Part shown: positions 11,471 through 22,959 of the stretch, piece by piece
Numbering within the stretch: position 1 is the stretch's first letter
How the letters are laid out: every line of letters begins with the position of its first letter
Assembly (NCBI RefSeq): GCF_003144115.1
Contig: NW_020311998.1
Location: 961,738 to 1,025,737, forward strand
DNA: 64,000 nucleotides
DNA from: Tilletiopsis washingtonensis
Lineage: Eukaryota > Basidiomycota > Exobasidiomycetes > Entylomatales
Reading direction: 5' to 3'
Made by a program: the position numbers and the translations under genes
Notes under the pieces: generated by a model
The model's database searches: none
Told to the model about the DNA's origin: nothing
The model's input: only the letters and a program-made list of their open reading frames with translations

Positions 11471-14130
11471 CTATTCCTCATCGTCCGGCCGCACGTACGT
11501 CTTCGGGAAGACGCCCACACGGCCAACCTTGATGCCCTGCGCCCAGCCATCGGCATACGTGAGGCCCGCCGTCGTCAGCTCCACGAGCTCGCCAGCGACG
11601 AGATCCAGCTCGTCGTCGTCCTGTGCCTTGTAGTCGAAGAGCGCCACCACAAACTCGCCGCAGCCCTGTGCCTGCGTCGCCGCTGCGGCCGGCACGGTGC
11701 TCGGCACCGCAGCAGGCGCGCCAGAGAGGTCGACGTACGACGTCGGCACCAGACCGCTGTCGCCAGCGCCAGTACGCACGCTCAGCCAGCCACCGTCGTC
11801 GTCGGCGAGCACCTCTACCGCCTCGCCAGCTGTGGTGCATCGTTGTCAGTCAGTGTGCTTGAGAGAAGCGCGGGACGAGGCTCACCTTGCACGGATACCT
11901 CGCCCTCGTTTGCCGCATCGTATGCATACAGCATCGTGCCGCTTGCAGCCGGAGCAGCCGCTTGCGGCGGCGGCACTGCGCGTGCGGGCGGCGCTGCTCG
12001 AGCAGGGCTGGCGAGCGCAGGCATGGAGAGCCGGCTGCCAGTTGTGCGGGTCGAGGCGCTCGTCGAGGAGCGTCCGAGCGAGACGGAGCCGGTCGGGCGA
12101 TGCGTTGGCTTGTTGCCCGCACGACACTTCGGCGGGACTTTTGCTTCGCACTTGGCGTGGCTGTACATGGGGCGTTAGTCAGGCAGAGGCTAGGCAACGA
12201 CAACTCGAGGCTTACCAGGTGTAGCCGCACGCTGGCAAGAGGTCGCAAGTCAGCATTCGAGCCGCGCTTGTTCGCGGTGCTTCACTCACGCTTGCAGATG
12301 AGCGCATTGCGTCCGCTGATGCCCCACATGGTGCTCTGGCAGAGGCCGCACGTCGTCGGAATGGTGAAGTTGTGCGGCGTGAAGCGATGTGGTCTTGCGT
12401 CTGACGAGTCCTCTGCGAATAGCGCATCAGACCACTGACGCGCCGCAATCTGTGTCACAGGCTCGACGCACCGCCAATGACGCCCACGCACTCCTCGATC
12501 TCGGCTTCACAGACAGCCACCTGCAGCTCCAGCGCAGTCGTCTCCCGCAGGGCATCAAGCAAGTTCTGTTGGCTCGCCACGTCAGCGACCACACCGCATG
12601 CCGAGCATGGAGCCGGCTCACGTCCATCACATCGTCCGGGTTGCCCAATGCAGAGTCGCCCTCGTAGGCGGCACGCAGGCGCTCCAGGCCCTCGGCCTCT
12701 CGCCGCTTCGCTTCGATGATGGGCACCAGCTCGTCGATCTGCTCGAATGGTGTGTCAGCTCTTGCTCTTCCGCGCTCACACGGTGCAACGCACCCGGGCA
12801 CGAGCCTTGAGCAGGCGGTTCTGCAGCTGTACCCGCGCAGCATCTCCCTCCTTCATCTCCTCTGTATCGTAAAAGCCCGGCGCCGGCTCGTACGTGATCG
12901 GCGGCGGCTCGCTCCAGTGCTGCCTTTGGTTGAACTTGACGTAGAACTCCTGGTCGGCCAGCGCATCGACATTCTGCGCGGCAGCAATGCTCGCTTCCTC
13001 GCCGCTCGCTAATGTCTTCTCGTGCGCGAGCATGCGGGCGGATGCGGTGGAAAGAGAGGAGACGAGGCGAGCGGAGGAGAGAGTCCACAGAGCTTGCAAG
13101 TTCTGAGGGCAGAATGAGCTGCCGGTCGCGCCTGGTCTGCAAGTCATACTCACGTCGTGCAGAGCCGGCAGCGTGGCTTTGTAGAAGTGCGAGTTCGCGC
13201 GGTTCGAGACGGCAATGGCGCAGAGATATGTGTTCTAATGTGCAGCATGATCAGTCTGAGGGCAGCTGAGTCGCAGCCCGATGCGTGCCTCACCTTGGCG
13301 CTCTCCATGGTGTCCTCCGCCTCCTTCCATGCCTTCGTCGCGCGGTCCACATGCTTGCCATCGCCCTCGGCAGAGACCTTCTTGGCGCGTGCAGACTCGA
13401 GCTCGGAGCATGACTCGTCGTACTTGGCCTTGGCCTTGGTCCGCTCGCTGTGGAAGCGATCGCGCTCGGCCAGCACCTTTGTGCCGAACGCGCCGTGCTG
13501 CAGACGCAGTGTGCTTCAGAAGGCCGCGGCAGACTGCCGGTGAGGGCGCTCATACGCACCTTCTTCACCACCGCCTCGCGCTTCCTCGCTCCGGCTGCGA
13601 GCTCATTGCTCACGCTGTCCAGCTGCTCGGCGAGCGTGGCTGATCTGTTGGCCGCGCCGTCGCTCGTGTGCAGGACGAAGGTGATGTACTTCTGCAGCGA
13701 GCTGGTCCATCGATCAGCCTGCTGATTCCCCGACCACCCGTACACCGTGCGCTCCGCGCTCGCCCGTGCCCCCCAGTGCTGGCCGTTCGTCCAAACGAGC
13801 ACTCACCTGTCCTTGGCCTCCTCTGCGGACACGCTGCGGTTCGGCTCCGGCCCCACCGCCGCCTCCAGCACGCGGCGGTCACGTCGCTCGCGCGCCTTGC
13901 GCGTGATGGCCTGCAGGCGTCCGGCATACTCGCGCTCCAGAGCTGCGCGCTCGGCCAGCATGTTGGCCAGCTCGGTGGCCAGGCCCTGCTGTGCGGCGGC
14001 CGTGCCGAGCAGCTCCGAGAGCTGGTCCTGCGGTCGAGGATGGGCGAGGGTCAGCAGCAGCGCGCGTGCAGGGGCCCAAAGGTGAGTGATGGACCACACT
14101 CACAGGCAGCGCATCGCCGAAGGACGTCAT
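11471..14130 (-). CDS. BZZ1: Bzz1-like F-BAR / C1 / tandem SH3 protein
   Basis: Bzz1-type proteins bend membrane at endocytic sites and recruit actin nucleators such as WASP/Las17. The start MTSFGDALP (14130-14104) splices to DQLSELLGTAAAQQG, giving an N-terminal FCH/F-BAR helix set; long charged helices (AERDRFHSERTKAKAKYD, ESARAKKVSAEG) continue to about 12794. A C1 zinc finger follows (HRFTPHNFTIPTTCGLC ... CGYTCHAKCEAKVPPKC), then one SH3 domain (about 11935-11711; ends GLVPTSYVDL) and a second at the C-terminus (ALFDYKAQDDDELDLVAGE ... VGVFPKTYV). The chain is cut into at least ten exons. Clear ones include 14027-13807, 13701-13560, 13497-13294, 13234-13154, 13102-12794 and 12738-12622. 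The acceptor for the 13234 exon is TAG. The intron before the C1 domain is ambiguous (donor near 12487 or 12520). Domain order fits fungal Bzz1 well; exact exon borders past 12622 are less certain. Confidence 0.85.
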
Positions 14131-14640
14131 GCTGGCGCACAGGAGGCGGGTGCGAGGTGTCGACACTCAGACGGGCCGTCGTGTGGCTGTGCGGTGATGC
14201 CACAGGGCGTGCGGGGTGGGGTGGCGCTCTCTGAATGCAGGGCTTGACAGCGGCGAGGCGACGTCCTGGCAGGCTCCAGGGTCTCAATGGCTGGTCACGG
14301 CAGCGTGCGGTATGGATGCAGGTGCAGATGTGAGGTGAGAGGGAGAGAGAGAGGGGCGTGCTCACGGGCCGCACCTGCTGCAGCTCGCGTGCCTCCACAG
14401 CACCCCATGCGCGCCAAGGGCGCAGCGGCGCGCCTCGGCAGCCGGCCGGCGCTGGGCCGTTTGGCGGTCCGACGTGATGGGGCGCGCCAGAAGAAGCGCA
14501 CCGCGTCTCTGCTCGACACCACATCAAGCGATCCTACTAGTGCTACCACCAACTTAACGATTGCATAGTCGGGCTCGCCGTCGAGCGTCGCTGCACAACG
14601 GAACGGGTCACAGACGGGCGCACGCGGCCACGCCTCAGCC
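14131..14640. other. Divergent promoter region, Bzz1-like gene / mitochondrial carrier
   Basis: These 510 bp separate two divergently transcribed genes and must hold both promoters. I see no convincing TATA box, RNA gene or repeat, only short open frames without domain signatures. Confidence 0.5.
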
Positions 14641-16160
14641 ATGGGCAGCAGCGAGGCGGGTGAGCGCCGGTGCAGCGGCCCGCTCTCATGCTACACTGAC
14701 AGCTCGGTGCTCGGTGCTTCGGACAGCACCTTCTGCGCTCGTCGACTTTCTCGCCGGCACCGCAGGCGGTGAGTGCGGCGCACGACCGTTTGCCGAGCCG
14801 GAGCTCACCCAGGCGCGCTCGGCACAGGCGTGGCGAGTCTGCTCGCTGGGCATCCCTTGTGCGTCGGATGCAAGGCTTTGTGCCTCGCGTTGCTCCACTG
14901 ACCCGGCAAGCGCAACAGCGACACGGTCAAGACGCGCCTGCAGACACAGCCGGCACTCAGCAGCGGCAGCATCCGCCTGGCCCTCGATGGCGCGCCGCAG
15001 CACTCGCCCGTGTATCGCTCGGCGACCGATGCCTTTCGCGTCATTGTGCGCGAGGAGAAGGTGTGTATGAGACAGACATGCTCTTGGCCTCGTGTGTACT
15101 CTGCTGATCACCTCTCGCAGCTCGTCGGCCTGTACAAGGGCGTGACTGGTCCACTCCTCGGCGTCGCAGCCATGAACAGCTGTCTCTTCACCGTCTATGG
15201 CCTGGCATTGCGCGTCCAGCTCCAGGGCAGCGGTGCCGAAGGCGCGCTGGCGCTGGGAGATGTGCGGCAGCCCAGTCTGGCGGAAGTCTTCATCGCCGGC
15301 GCAGCCAGCGGTCTCGTGACAGCGTGCGTCTAGGGACTCATCTGCAGCGCCGCTCGACGCTTACCTTTGGCTCCCTTCTGCTCAGCCTCATCACGACGCC
15401 CATCGAGCTCGTCAAGATCCGCGAGCAGCTCGACGTACGCGTCTCGGCGTCTGCGCGGCCCTCGACGCTGCAGGTCGTGCGCGCCATCTGGACGCAGCAC
15501 GGCATCAGAGGCCTGTACCGTGGCTTCGGCGTGACATGTCTGCGCGATGTGAGTCTCTGCGCCGGCCGTCCTGTGCGCCTGAAGCTGACGTGCCTTTTGC
15601 TCTCAGATTGGCTATGTGCGAGATGATGCGTTGCCTTTAGAGAGTGCTGCTGACCCACTGCCTCCGTCTGCAGGGTCCGTACTTCTGGGTGAGTCTCCCA
15701 CCTCGCGTCCTCTCAGGCTGTGTCTGATGCCGCTGCAGTCGTACGAGGCGATGAACCGCATGCTCCTCTCGCAACGACACGGCCCGGCGTCGCTCGACGG
15801 CGGCCTCACCAACGTCGAGCTGGCGCTCTCGGGCGCCGCCGCCGGCGTCGTGGCGTGGCTCTCGACATTCTGGGCCGACGTGCTCAAGACGCGCGTGCAG
15901 GCCTCGGCGGCGCAGCCGGGCGTGCGAGGCACGCTGCGCGCCGAGGCGGCCGCGGTGTGGGCGGAGGGAGGCCCGCGAGCCTTCTTCCGTGGCGTCGGAC
16001 CGACGCTGCTGAGGTGCGTGGCGCCTCGAGATCCCAAGCAGACGTGGTAGCCCACGCTGACCCGCCCTCGCGCGACGCTCACAGGGCCATCCCGGCCAAC
16101 GCGGCTCTCTTCCTCACTTATGAGCTCGTGCGCGGCAGTCTCGCCGCACAGGGCCTCTAG
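14641..16160 (+). CDS. Mitochondrial carrier family (SLC25) transporter, ten exons
   Basis: This is a six-helix solute carrier of the mitochondrial inner membrane; the substrate cannot be read from sequence. Exons are 14641-14659, 14727-14768, 14828-14858, 14919-15060, 15121-15323, 15386-15548, 15607-15615, 15674-15688, 15739-16013 and 16085-16160, totalling 975 nt and 324 residues, the normal carrier size. The three repeats show the signatures HPFDTVKTRLQ, TPIELVKIREQ and FWADVLKTRVQ. The third lacks the usual proline of the PX[DE]XX[KR] motif. Gly-rich helix starts (DFLAGTAGG, IAGAASGL, LSGAAAGV) and matrix-loop motifs (GLYKGVTGPL, GLYRGFG, AFFRGVGPTLLRA) are in place. The overall pattern resembles carnitine/amino-acid-type carriers (inference). 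Exons 7 and 8 are only 9 and 15 nt and rebuild RDIGYGPYFWSYEAMNR in frame. Confidence 0.9.
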
Positions 16161-17013
16161 TCCTTATCCACCTAGACCTGCTCGTCTCTAGCTCGCTTTC
16201 GCTCTGCTTTCCCCACACACACACATCATCAGCGCCCTAATTATCATCCAGCACGGCCACACACTCGCACGAGTTCAACGCAATGCATCAGAGAGGGGAA
16301 GACGAACGGACGGAAGAGTGGAGAACGCGCGCGAGAGAGAGAGAGAGGAAAAGGTGTGGGAAGCGGAACGTGTGGAGTGTGGAGGGAGGGCGGGCACACA
16401 GCGAGGCGGTGTGGGGGTGATCGAGGAGGGAGCGAGGGGGTCAGAGACGAGGGGTAGTGGGGCAACACCGACGACGGAGAGGACATCGTGTCTTGGAATG
16501 TAGAGGGCGTATAGAGGCGGCGACGTGGGCGTGGGCGTTGGGTCATGGAGCGAGACGTGCGACGTAGGTTTGCGGCCAGAGAGGGTCACGAGGGAGGAGT
16601 GAAAGGTTTGCAGCGCGGAAGCGAGTGGAGAGAGACGAGCGGGCAAGAGTGGCGAGCCGACGACACACGGTTGCGTGCGCAGCACGTCTCGAGGCCGAGC
16701 GAGGCGACGCGCGCAGCGATGGCTCCGTTCGTCATTGATCCAGGCGCGTCGTGTGCGCCGTGGCTGGTCGACGCCGCGAAACTGACGCTGCTTGCCGTTG
16801 CATGTCTCACGAAGACCGAGACCGATGGTCCAGGCGTGTGCGTCACGCACTTTCGACGACGCTGCCGCCCGCACACTTGTGCCGCGCCTGCCCGAATGTC
16901 GAGCCGCCTTCTATGAGAGCGCGACGTGCTGAGCCAGCAGCGACACATCCACTCCGCCCTCCACGCCGTTCCGCCATCCCTGCGCCGCCCTCCAGAATGC
17001 ACCGATCCTCGCT
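16161..17013. other. Convergent 3' flanks with a long purine-rich plus-strand tract
   Basis: The carrier (+) and RHO1 (-) end toward each other here. About 16270-16640 is strongly G/A-rich on the plus strand and includes a GA dinucleotide run near 16330-16345. Seen from RHO1 this is a long CT-rich 3' flank. No domain or RNA gene was recognised. Confidence 0.6.
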
Positions 17014-18554
17014 TTAGAGGATGGCGCACTTGCTCTTCTTGGTGCCGCCGCGCTTGGAGAGCAGCGCGGCGCGCGTGGCGTGCTCGAAGACCTCCCGCAC
17101 ACCCTCGCCCGTCTTGGCACTGCACTCGAGGTAGCGCGCGGCGCCGATCTTCTGAGCAACGGCCATGCCCTGCAGGAGAAGAATGTCAGATCTGGGTGTG
17201 TGAAGGCGGCGATGGCCAACGTTGCCGCGATGCGCAACGCTTGGTGTCTGGCGTCTGCCCCGTGCAGCATGCTGCGATACAGGCAGCGTCCCTCCACCTC
17301 TGCCACGACCGCGCGCGCAGACTCACCTCCTCCGGGCTGACGGGCCGCTGGCTCGTCTTGCGCAGCTCGTCGATGATCTTGGGGTCGCGGCGCAGGTCCT
17401 TCTTGCAGCCGACGAGGATGATGGGCAGGTTTTGGCAGAAGTGCAGCACCTCGGAGATCCACTGCGCGTGACAAGACGGAGTCAGGGGCTGAGGGGCACG
17501 ACAGCTGCATCGCACGACGCGCGAGCGCACGCACCTTCTCCTGCACGTTGTCGAGCGAGTCGGGCGAGTCGACGGCAAAGCAGATCAGAATCACGTGCGA
17601 GTCCGGGTACGAGAGCGGGCGCAGCCGGTCGTAGTCCTCCTGGCCGGCCGTGTCCCAGAGCGCCAGCTCGACGTGCTTGCCGTCGACCTCGACGTCGGCA
17701 ACGTAGTTCTCAAAGACGGTGGGGACGTAGACCTGTGAAGTAGGGTGAGCGCGCGCACATAGAGCGAGAGCCAGGGTCCGAGCTTGGGCCAAGGGTGCGC
17801 CTCGAATGTCGCTGCCGTCGCCAAGCGCGGCTATCGTCGCTCGAGAGGGGAGCACTTCGGCTCCTGAGCTGGCCCTTGAGCTCAGGACGTGCTGAAGCGC
17901 GCACGACTGAGGCAGCGCAGCTTTGTGTGCGCCGTGCAGGCCCTCGCATCGACCAGGCCAGCGACCCAAGCCGCCGTTCTGCCTTGCTGGCTCCTGCCCT
18001 TGCTGGCGCCGTAATTGACGCCGCTGCCATCCGTCCGAGCTCATAACGGCCACACAGGTGCACACCTTTCCCACCGCACCACGTTGCGCAGCAGCAGCAT
18101 CGCATCATCTCAACGGCACGGCAGTCGCACTCACCTCGGGGAACGTGCCGCGGCTGAAGACAATGAGCAGGCAGGTCTGGCGGCGGCAAGAGCGCACAGA
18201 GAGGGAGGACACAGAGTCAGCGCTGGCTGGCGCATGGCGCCCCTCGCTGCCGCCGTGCTCCATGCTGCGGCAGGTGTGGCTCTGCTGGTGCAGCACAGAG
18301 CGACAGGGGCTGGCGGAAGACAGCGCGCGCCTGACAACGCACCTTGCCGCAGGCACCGTCGCCGACGATGACGAGTTTCCGCCGGAGGCTGTCGCCGGAG
18401 CTCTGTGGGAGGGTGCGCGGCGCAGACAGCAGCATGTGTGAGCAGCAGGTCGCTCTCTGTGGGCAGACGGGCGGCCACCGCGCGGGCCCGCCGTCACGGC
18501 CCAGCACGGGCCGCAGCGGCGGCGGCGGCGGCGCGCCGGCATGCGACGCACCAT
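17014..18554 (-). CDS. RHO1: Rho1-type small GTPase, six exons
   Basis: Rho1 controls cell-wall glucan synthase, protein kinase C and formins at the plasma membrane. Exons are 18554-18552, 18402-18343, 18176-18135, 17732-17535, 17461-17327 and 17169-17014, giving 594 nt and 197 residues. Motifs: G1 GDGACGK|TCLL across the exon 2/3 junction, switch [18 protein letters not shown], switch [22 protein letters not shown]4-like GCKKDL and G5 ECSAKTGEG. The tail is Lys-rich and ends in the CAAX box CAIL, predicted to be geranylgeranylated. The Rho insert ([20 protein letters not shown]) separates it from Ras and Rab. As in cofilin, exon 1 contributes only the start codon, followed directly by GTGCGT. 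Intron 3 (17733-18134) is long. Rho1 rather than Cdc42 or Rac is chosen from the [18 protein letters not shown] context. Confidence 0.95.
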
Positions 18555-19194
18555 GCTGGATGTGCGGAGGGTGGTGCGAGGGTGGGTGGGAGGAGCGCGC
18601 TGCGGGGACGGTGCGGCGGGCGGGTGTGAGGGCGATGAGGGACGGGCAGGATGGAGGGCAGCGAGGTGAGCGCAGCAGGCAGCAGCAGCAGCGGCAGCAG
18701 CGCCGGCCACACGCCCAGCGCGCCGCCGCAGAGCGATGAGGCCGTCGGCGCCGCCTGCGCATGTGATGCGTCTCGCTGCTGCACGCACGCCGCACGCACG
18801 GCGGCGCTGCTCCGCTGTGCTGCGCGCGCCGGCGGCGCTTGCTCCTGAGCTGAGCGGACGCAGGCGAGGTGCCTGCGAACACACACGCGCGGCGCGCGCC
18901 ACCGCTCGGCTGCCGGCGCTGCACCTCCAAACTCGCGGCACGGCGGGCGCTACAAAATCAGCCTCAGGGGCATACAGAAATCAGGCTAATGGGCGATTTC
19001 GCGCATACAAGTTCTTGGGCGCGGCCTCCGAGCGCGCACCGCGAGCACAGCCTCACGCCCATGCCTGCCGCCTGAGGGTGTGGTGTGGTACAGCCGGCGG
19101 CTCGGAACGCCTCGAGGAGCGTCGCCTGCTGCACAGCACGGCGATCTCGCCCTCAGCCGAAGAGGACCTGCTGAGCTGGGACGTGACGACGCGG
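18555..19194. other. RHO1 5' flank and JmjC-gene 3' flank
   Basis: These 640 bp upstream of RHO1 contain Gly/Ala/Arg-coding open frames in several frames and a run of CAG/GCA triplets near 18670-18705. I see no RNA gene or protein domain. The RHO1 promoter should lie here. Confidence 0.5.
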
Positions 19195-22100
19195 CTAGAC
19201 GCGGCGGCGCTTGCCCGGCGGCAGCGGCGGCGACGGGCGGCCAGAGTCGTCCGAGCCGGCATCGCCCTCCTCGTCGCCGTCGTCCTCCTCCTCGCTCGAC
19301 TCGTCGTCGCTCTCGTCTGCCGCCAGCGCAGCAGCCTGGCGCTGCGCTGCGTCGCCCGCCACGGCCGTCGCGATCTTGGCACTGATGGCGCGGCGAATCT
19401 CGCCCCAGACCTCCGGGTCGAGGTACGGCTGCGGCGCGAGACAGATGAGCATGCTGGCCGCAGTCCAGTTCTGCAGCACACATACCTGGTCATGCGTGCC
19501 GACAAGCGGCCCAGTCGGCTCATTCCGGCCGGCTCCACTGGCACCGGCGCCGCTGGCAGCTGCCTTGCCCGACTTGGGCGCGGCAACTGCGGGCTTGGAC
19601 GAGGCGTAGAGCGGCGCGAAGCCCTGCTTGAGCGCCGTGGGCGGGTGGAACCTAACGAGCGTGGGGTCAGATGTCGCCCAGAGCGCATGCGTCGCACTAT
19701 CGCAGGCTCACCAGTAGTTGAAGGCCATGTGCACAGGCTGCGTCGACTCGCCGTCTGCGCCAGACGGCCCATCGTCGGCGAGCGCGTACGACGTCACCTC
19801 GTGCCACCACGACGCCGGCAGGTAGAGCATCTGCCCCGGCTGCAGGTCGACGACGAGCGGCGGCGGACACATGGCCGCCGGCAGCGCCTCACCGGCCTTG
19901 GGCGCCGCAGGAGCGCGCGACGGGTCCGTCGGGTCGTCTGCGATGCCAAAGTAGCGGTGCAGCGCCTGCGGACTGATGCGCGAGAAGCTGCTCGGCTCGT
20001 CCTTGTCGAGCTGCTGCTGCGCGTCCGGCGCTCCGCGAGCCTTCTTCGCAGATGCAGGCGCCGGCAGCGCCTCGTCCTCATCCGAGCCAGACGACTCGCT
20101 GCCAGACACGCCGATGTCTCCCTCCTCGCCCTCGTCATCCTCGGCCTCGTCAGAGAAGCCCGTCGATCCGGCGAAGTCGTCGCCCTCGGTGCCATCGCGC
20201 CCGCTCTCGAAGAGCCAGTCCCAGTAGCTGTCGCTGACGAAACCGCCGCGCAGGCGCCGGTTGAGCGCCGTCTCTTGTCGGGCGCGCCAGAGCTCGCGGC
20301 GGCGGTCATGGTGCACGCCCTGCAGCACGGCCTGGCGGCGCTGGATGTTGAGCGTGTTGAGCTCCTTCTGCACGAGTGTGGCGCGTGCCGTGTCGCCCTC
20401 CGTCTGAGCATCCTCAAGCTGCTGGCGCAGGTGCGCCCACAGCTCGGCCTGGGCGCGACTCTCTTCCTCCATCTCGTCGTCCTCGTCTTCGTCGCTTTCA
20501 GGGCCATCGAAGCCCAGCACCATCTCGTCGAAGATAGGCCCGTCGTAGTCGCTGCCACTGTCGTCGCTGTCCTGGCCGTTGAGCCGGCCGCGCAGGCCGC
20601 CCGGCAGCATGCCCTTGGGAATGCGCAGCGGCGGAGAGCGGCGCGGCGCGGCCTTTGCTTGAGGCTCGTCGTTCTCGAGGTCATTGTCTGACTCGTCCTC
20701 GTCCTCGTCAGAGTCGAAGAGCTCGGAGCCCGACTCGCCATCCTCCTTGCGCCGGCGCTCCTCCTCGATGCGGTCGAACTGCAGCCAGCCTTCGTCGGCC
20801 ATCTCCCAGTCGCTGCCCTGGCGCTCGTCGCTCTCTTCGTCTGAGTCAGCGTCAGAGCCAGAGCCAGACTCAGAATCGCGACTCGCGCCGGCGCCAGCAC
20901 GCCTCTGCTGCTGCGCAAGCTGCTGCGCCAGCGTCATCTCCATGGCGGCGACGGCAGCGCGCTCGAGGCCAGCCTCGACTGCGGCAAGCGCCTCCTGCTT
21001 GCTGAGATGTCTCGGTGCAGCGGCCTTCTCGGCCAGAAGCAGCGGCGCCAGGAAGACCGAATTGAGCTGGCGCATTTCCAGCTCGTCCTCTGACGGGTCG
21101 TCGTCCTCGTCGCGGCCGATTGCTGAGCCATCAGCCTTCATGCGACTCGGCGACAGCTTGAGAGATCCGGGAGACGCCTCGCCGATGGCGCGCTTGATGA
21201 AGGGCACGGCGAGGTGAAGGTAGTGGGCCTTCTCGATCGGCTCGAGCTCTGGCACCGACATTTCGTCGTCGCTCGAGCCGGCCTCCGGCTCGGACTCCTC
21301 TTCCTCACTGCTCTCGTCATCGCTCGCGCGGGGAATGTCGCGGTCCGAGCGGATGAGAGCCAGCGGCGGGCGTCGCGGCTCGTTGGCTTTGCGGCGCCGT
21401 GCGGCGAGCGCGTCTTCGTCCGAGTCGTCCTCAGAGTCCGACTCGTTCAGGGCAAGGCCGCGCTCCTCCAGGACGATGTGCTGGCGCGCCAGCTCTGCGG
21501 CTTTGAGCTGAGCCATCGCCTCGACCTGCTCCAGCGTCTGCTTGCCCTTGCCCTTGCGCAGCGAGGCGGGCCTGCTAGCCTCTCCTGCGAGCGCAGCCGC
21601 ACGCTCGTCGGCTTCGCGCAGCGCCCGCTCACGAGCGCGCACTCGCCACTCGGCCGCCTCGAACTCGGTGAGACCGTCGCCACGCAGTGCAAAGCGGTTG
21701 CTGCGCGGGTGCCAGGCAGGCAGCTCGCCGTCTGGAGTGTAGAGCAGCAGGCCGTTTGGCCGCATGCCCTCGATGGGGCCACGCGGCTGCAGCCATTGGT
21801 GGGCGACGGGCGGCCAGATCAGGAACCGCTTGCGTCCAGAGAGCTGTCAAGGGCACATGTCATGAGCGAGCCTCTCGACATCGGGCGCATCACACTCACG
21901 AGCATGTACAGATTGTCGTGAAAGTCGTGATGCAGCCCGGAGCTCTTGCCCTGGGTGCAGTTGCCGAGCCAGAGGTTGCACTGCTGCAGCGCCAGGCCGC
22001 CCATGATGCTGGGTGCCGGCAGCGGAAACTCCTTGGCAAGAGCGGCCGTCGGCGGCGGCAGGACCGGATCCAGGTCGTCGCTCTCGCGCAGGGCGCTTGT

Positions 22101-22959
22101 AGATGAATGCTGCGACGCCTGCGAGTCGGCAGGCGAAGAGGAGCGCCGAGCAGCAGGCGCCTCCGGCTTGCCATCAGGAGTGGCGCTGCGCCCACGTTTC
22201 AGGACATTTGCGGATGTCGGACCGGCTTGCCGCTTGTCTGCGCCCGCGGGAGAGCTACTCAGCCGGCGCTTCGTGCCTCTCGCCCCAAGCTCTGCGTCGG
22301 ACGACTGCAGCGTCGCAGAGCTGCCCACGCGAGGGCCGGCCATCTCGGCCTCGCTCTCGCTCTCGCTCTCACTCTCCTTCTCGCTGCCGTCGTCGCTCTC
22401 GTACTGCGTGGTAAGGTAGAACTGGCCGGCCATGTCCGGGTCCGACAGCATGTCGAGGAAGAGCTCGAACGGCACCTGCTCGCGCTCGGCAGAGGTGCCA
22501 AAGTGGCCCTTGGCGTGCACAGGCTCGATTTTGACCTGCGAATGGCCGGCCACGCGGCGCAGGTGGGCCAAGTCCGTCTGGCAAAGGAGTGAGCCACTCA
22601 GCGGCCGAGCTGGCAAGAGGCACAATCTCTCGCAGCGTCGCGTCTCGCCGCGCTCACTCACCCACTTGTCGCCCTTCCACTCCGCATCCTCGAGCGGCCC
22701 ATCAATGATCACGGGCCTGCGCTGGCTGATGAAGCGCTCCCAGAGCTGCTGCGGCGAGAATGAGCTGGGCACACACTGCACAGTGTCGCCAGGCGCCGGC
22801 AGGTAGCCTATGACCGCCGCATCAGCAAGCGGCACGGACTCAAGCGGCCGGGCCTGACTGACCGACGTACGGGCCCCGGCTCTTCTCGGTGAAGACGCCC
22901 ACGCGCGGCGGTCCGGCCGGCGGCGGCGGCGGGCGACGAGGTGCCGCTGTGCGAGACAT
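19195..22959 (-). CDS. JmjC/cupin_8-domain protein with a very large acidic insertion
   Basis: This is a predicted Fe(II)/2-oxoglutarate-dependent hydroxylase or demethylase of the cupin_8 type. The likely start is the ATG at 22959 (MSRTAAPRRPPPPPAG). The next coding block reads SPQQLWERFISQRRPVIIDGPLED. Core: LWLGNCTQGKSSGLHHDFHDNLYML gives the H-x-D iron ligands (quoted in two pieces: LWLGNCTQGKSS, GLHHDFHDNLYML), then SGRKRFLIWPP, LQPGQMLYLPASWWHEV, and HMAFNYW with the distal His. Between FLIWPP and the LQPGQMLYLPASWWHEV strand sit roughly 600 residues of acidic, Ser/Glu/Asp-rich and coiled-coil sequence (about 19890-21700). A smaller acidic insertion precedes the iron site. The C-terminus is also acidic and ends in a KRRRV basic patch, suggesting a nuclear protein. 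Introns lie near 22865-22805, 22660-22580, 21900-21845 and 19710-19655; the first donor is tentative. The substrate is unknown. Confidence 0.8.

Noticed and set aside
12450-12520. A 38-nt intron (12450-12487) before the C1 domain of the Bzz1-like gene
   Set aside because: A 71-nt intron with donor GTGGCT at 12520 is equally in phase, so the very short intron is not needed. A 22-nt option with donor GTGCGT is too short to splice.
18736-20691. A 651-codon plus-strand open frame over the JmjC gene
   Set aside because: Antisense of the acidic insertion; composition is Arg/Val/Leu-rich and no motif is present.
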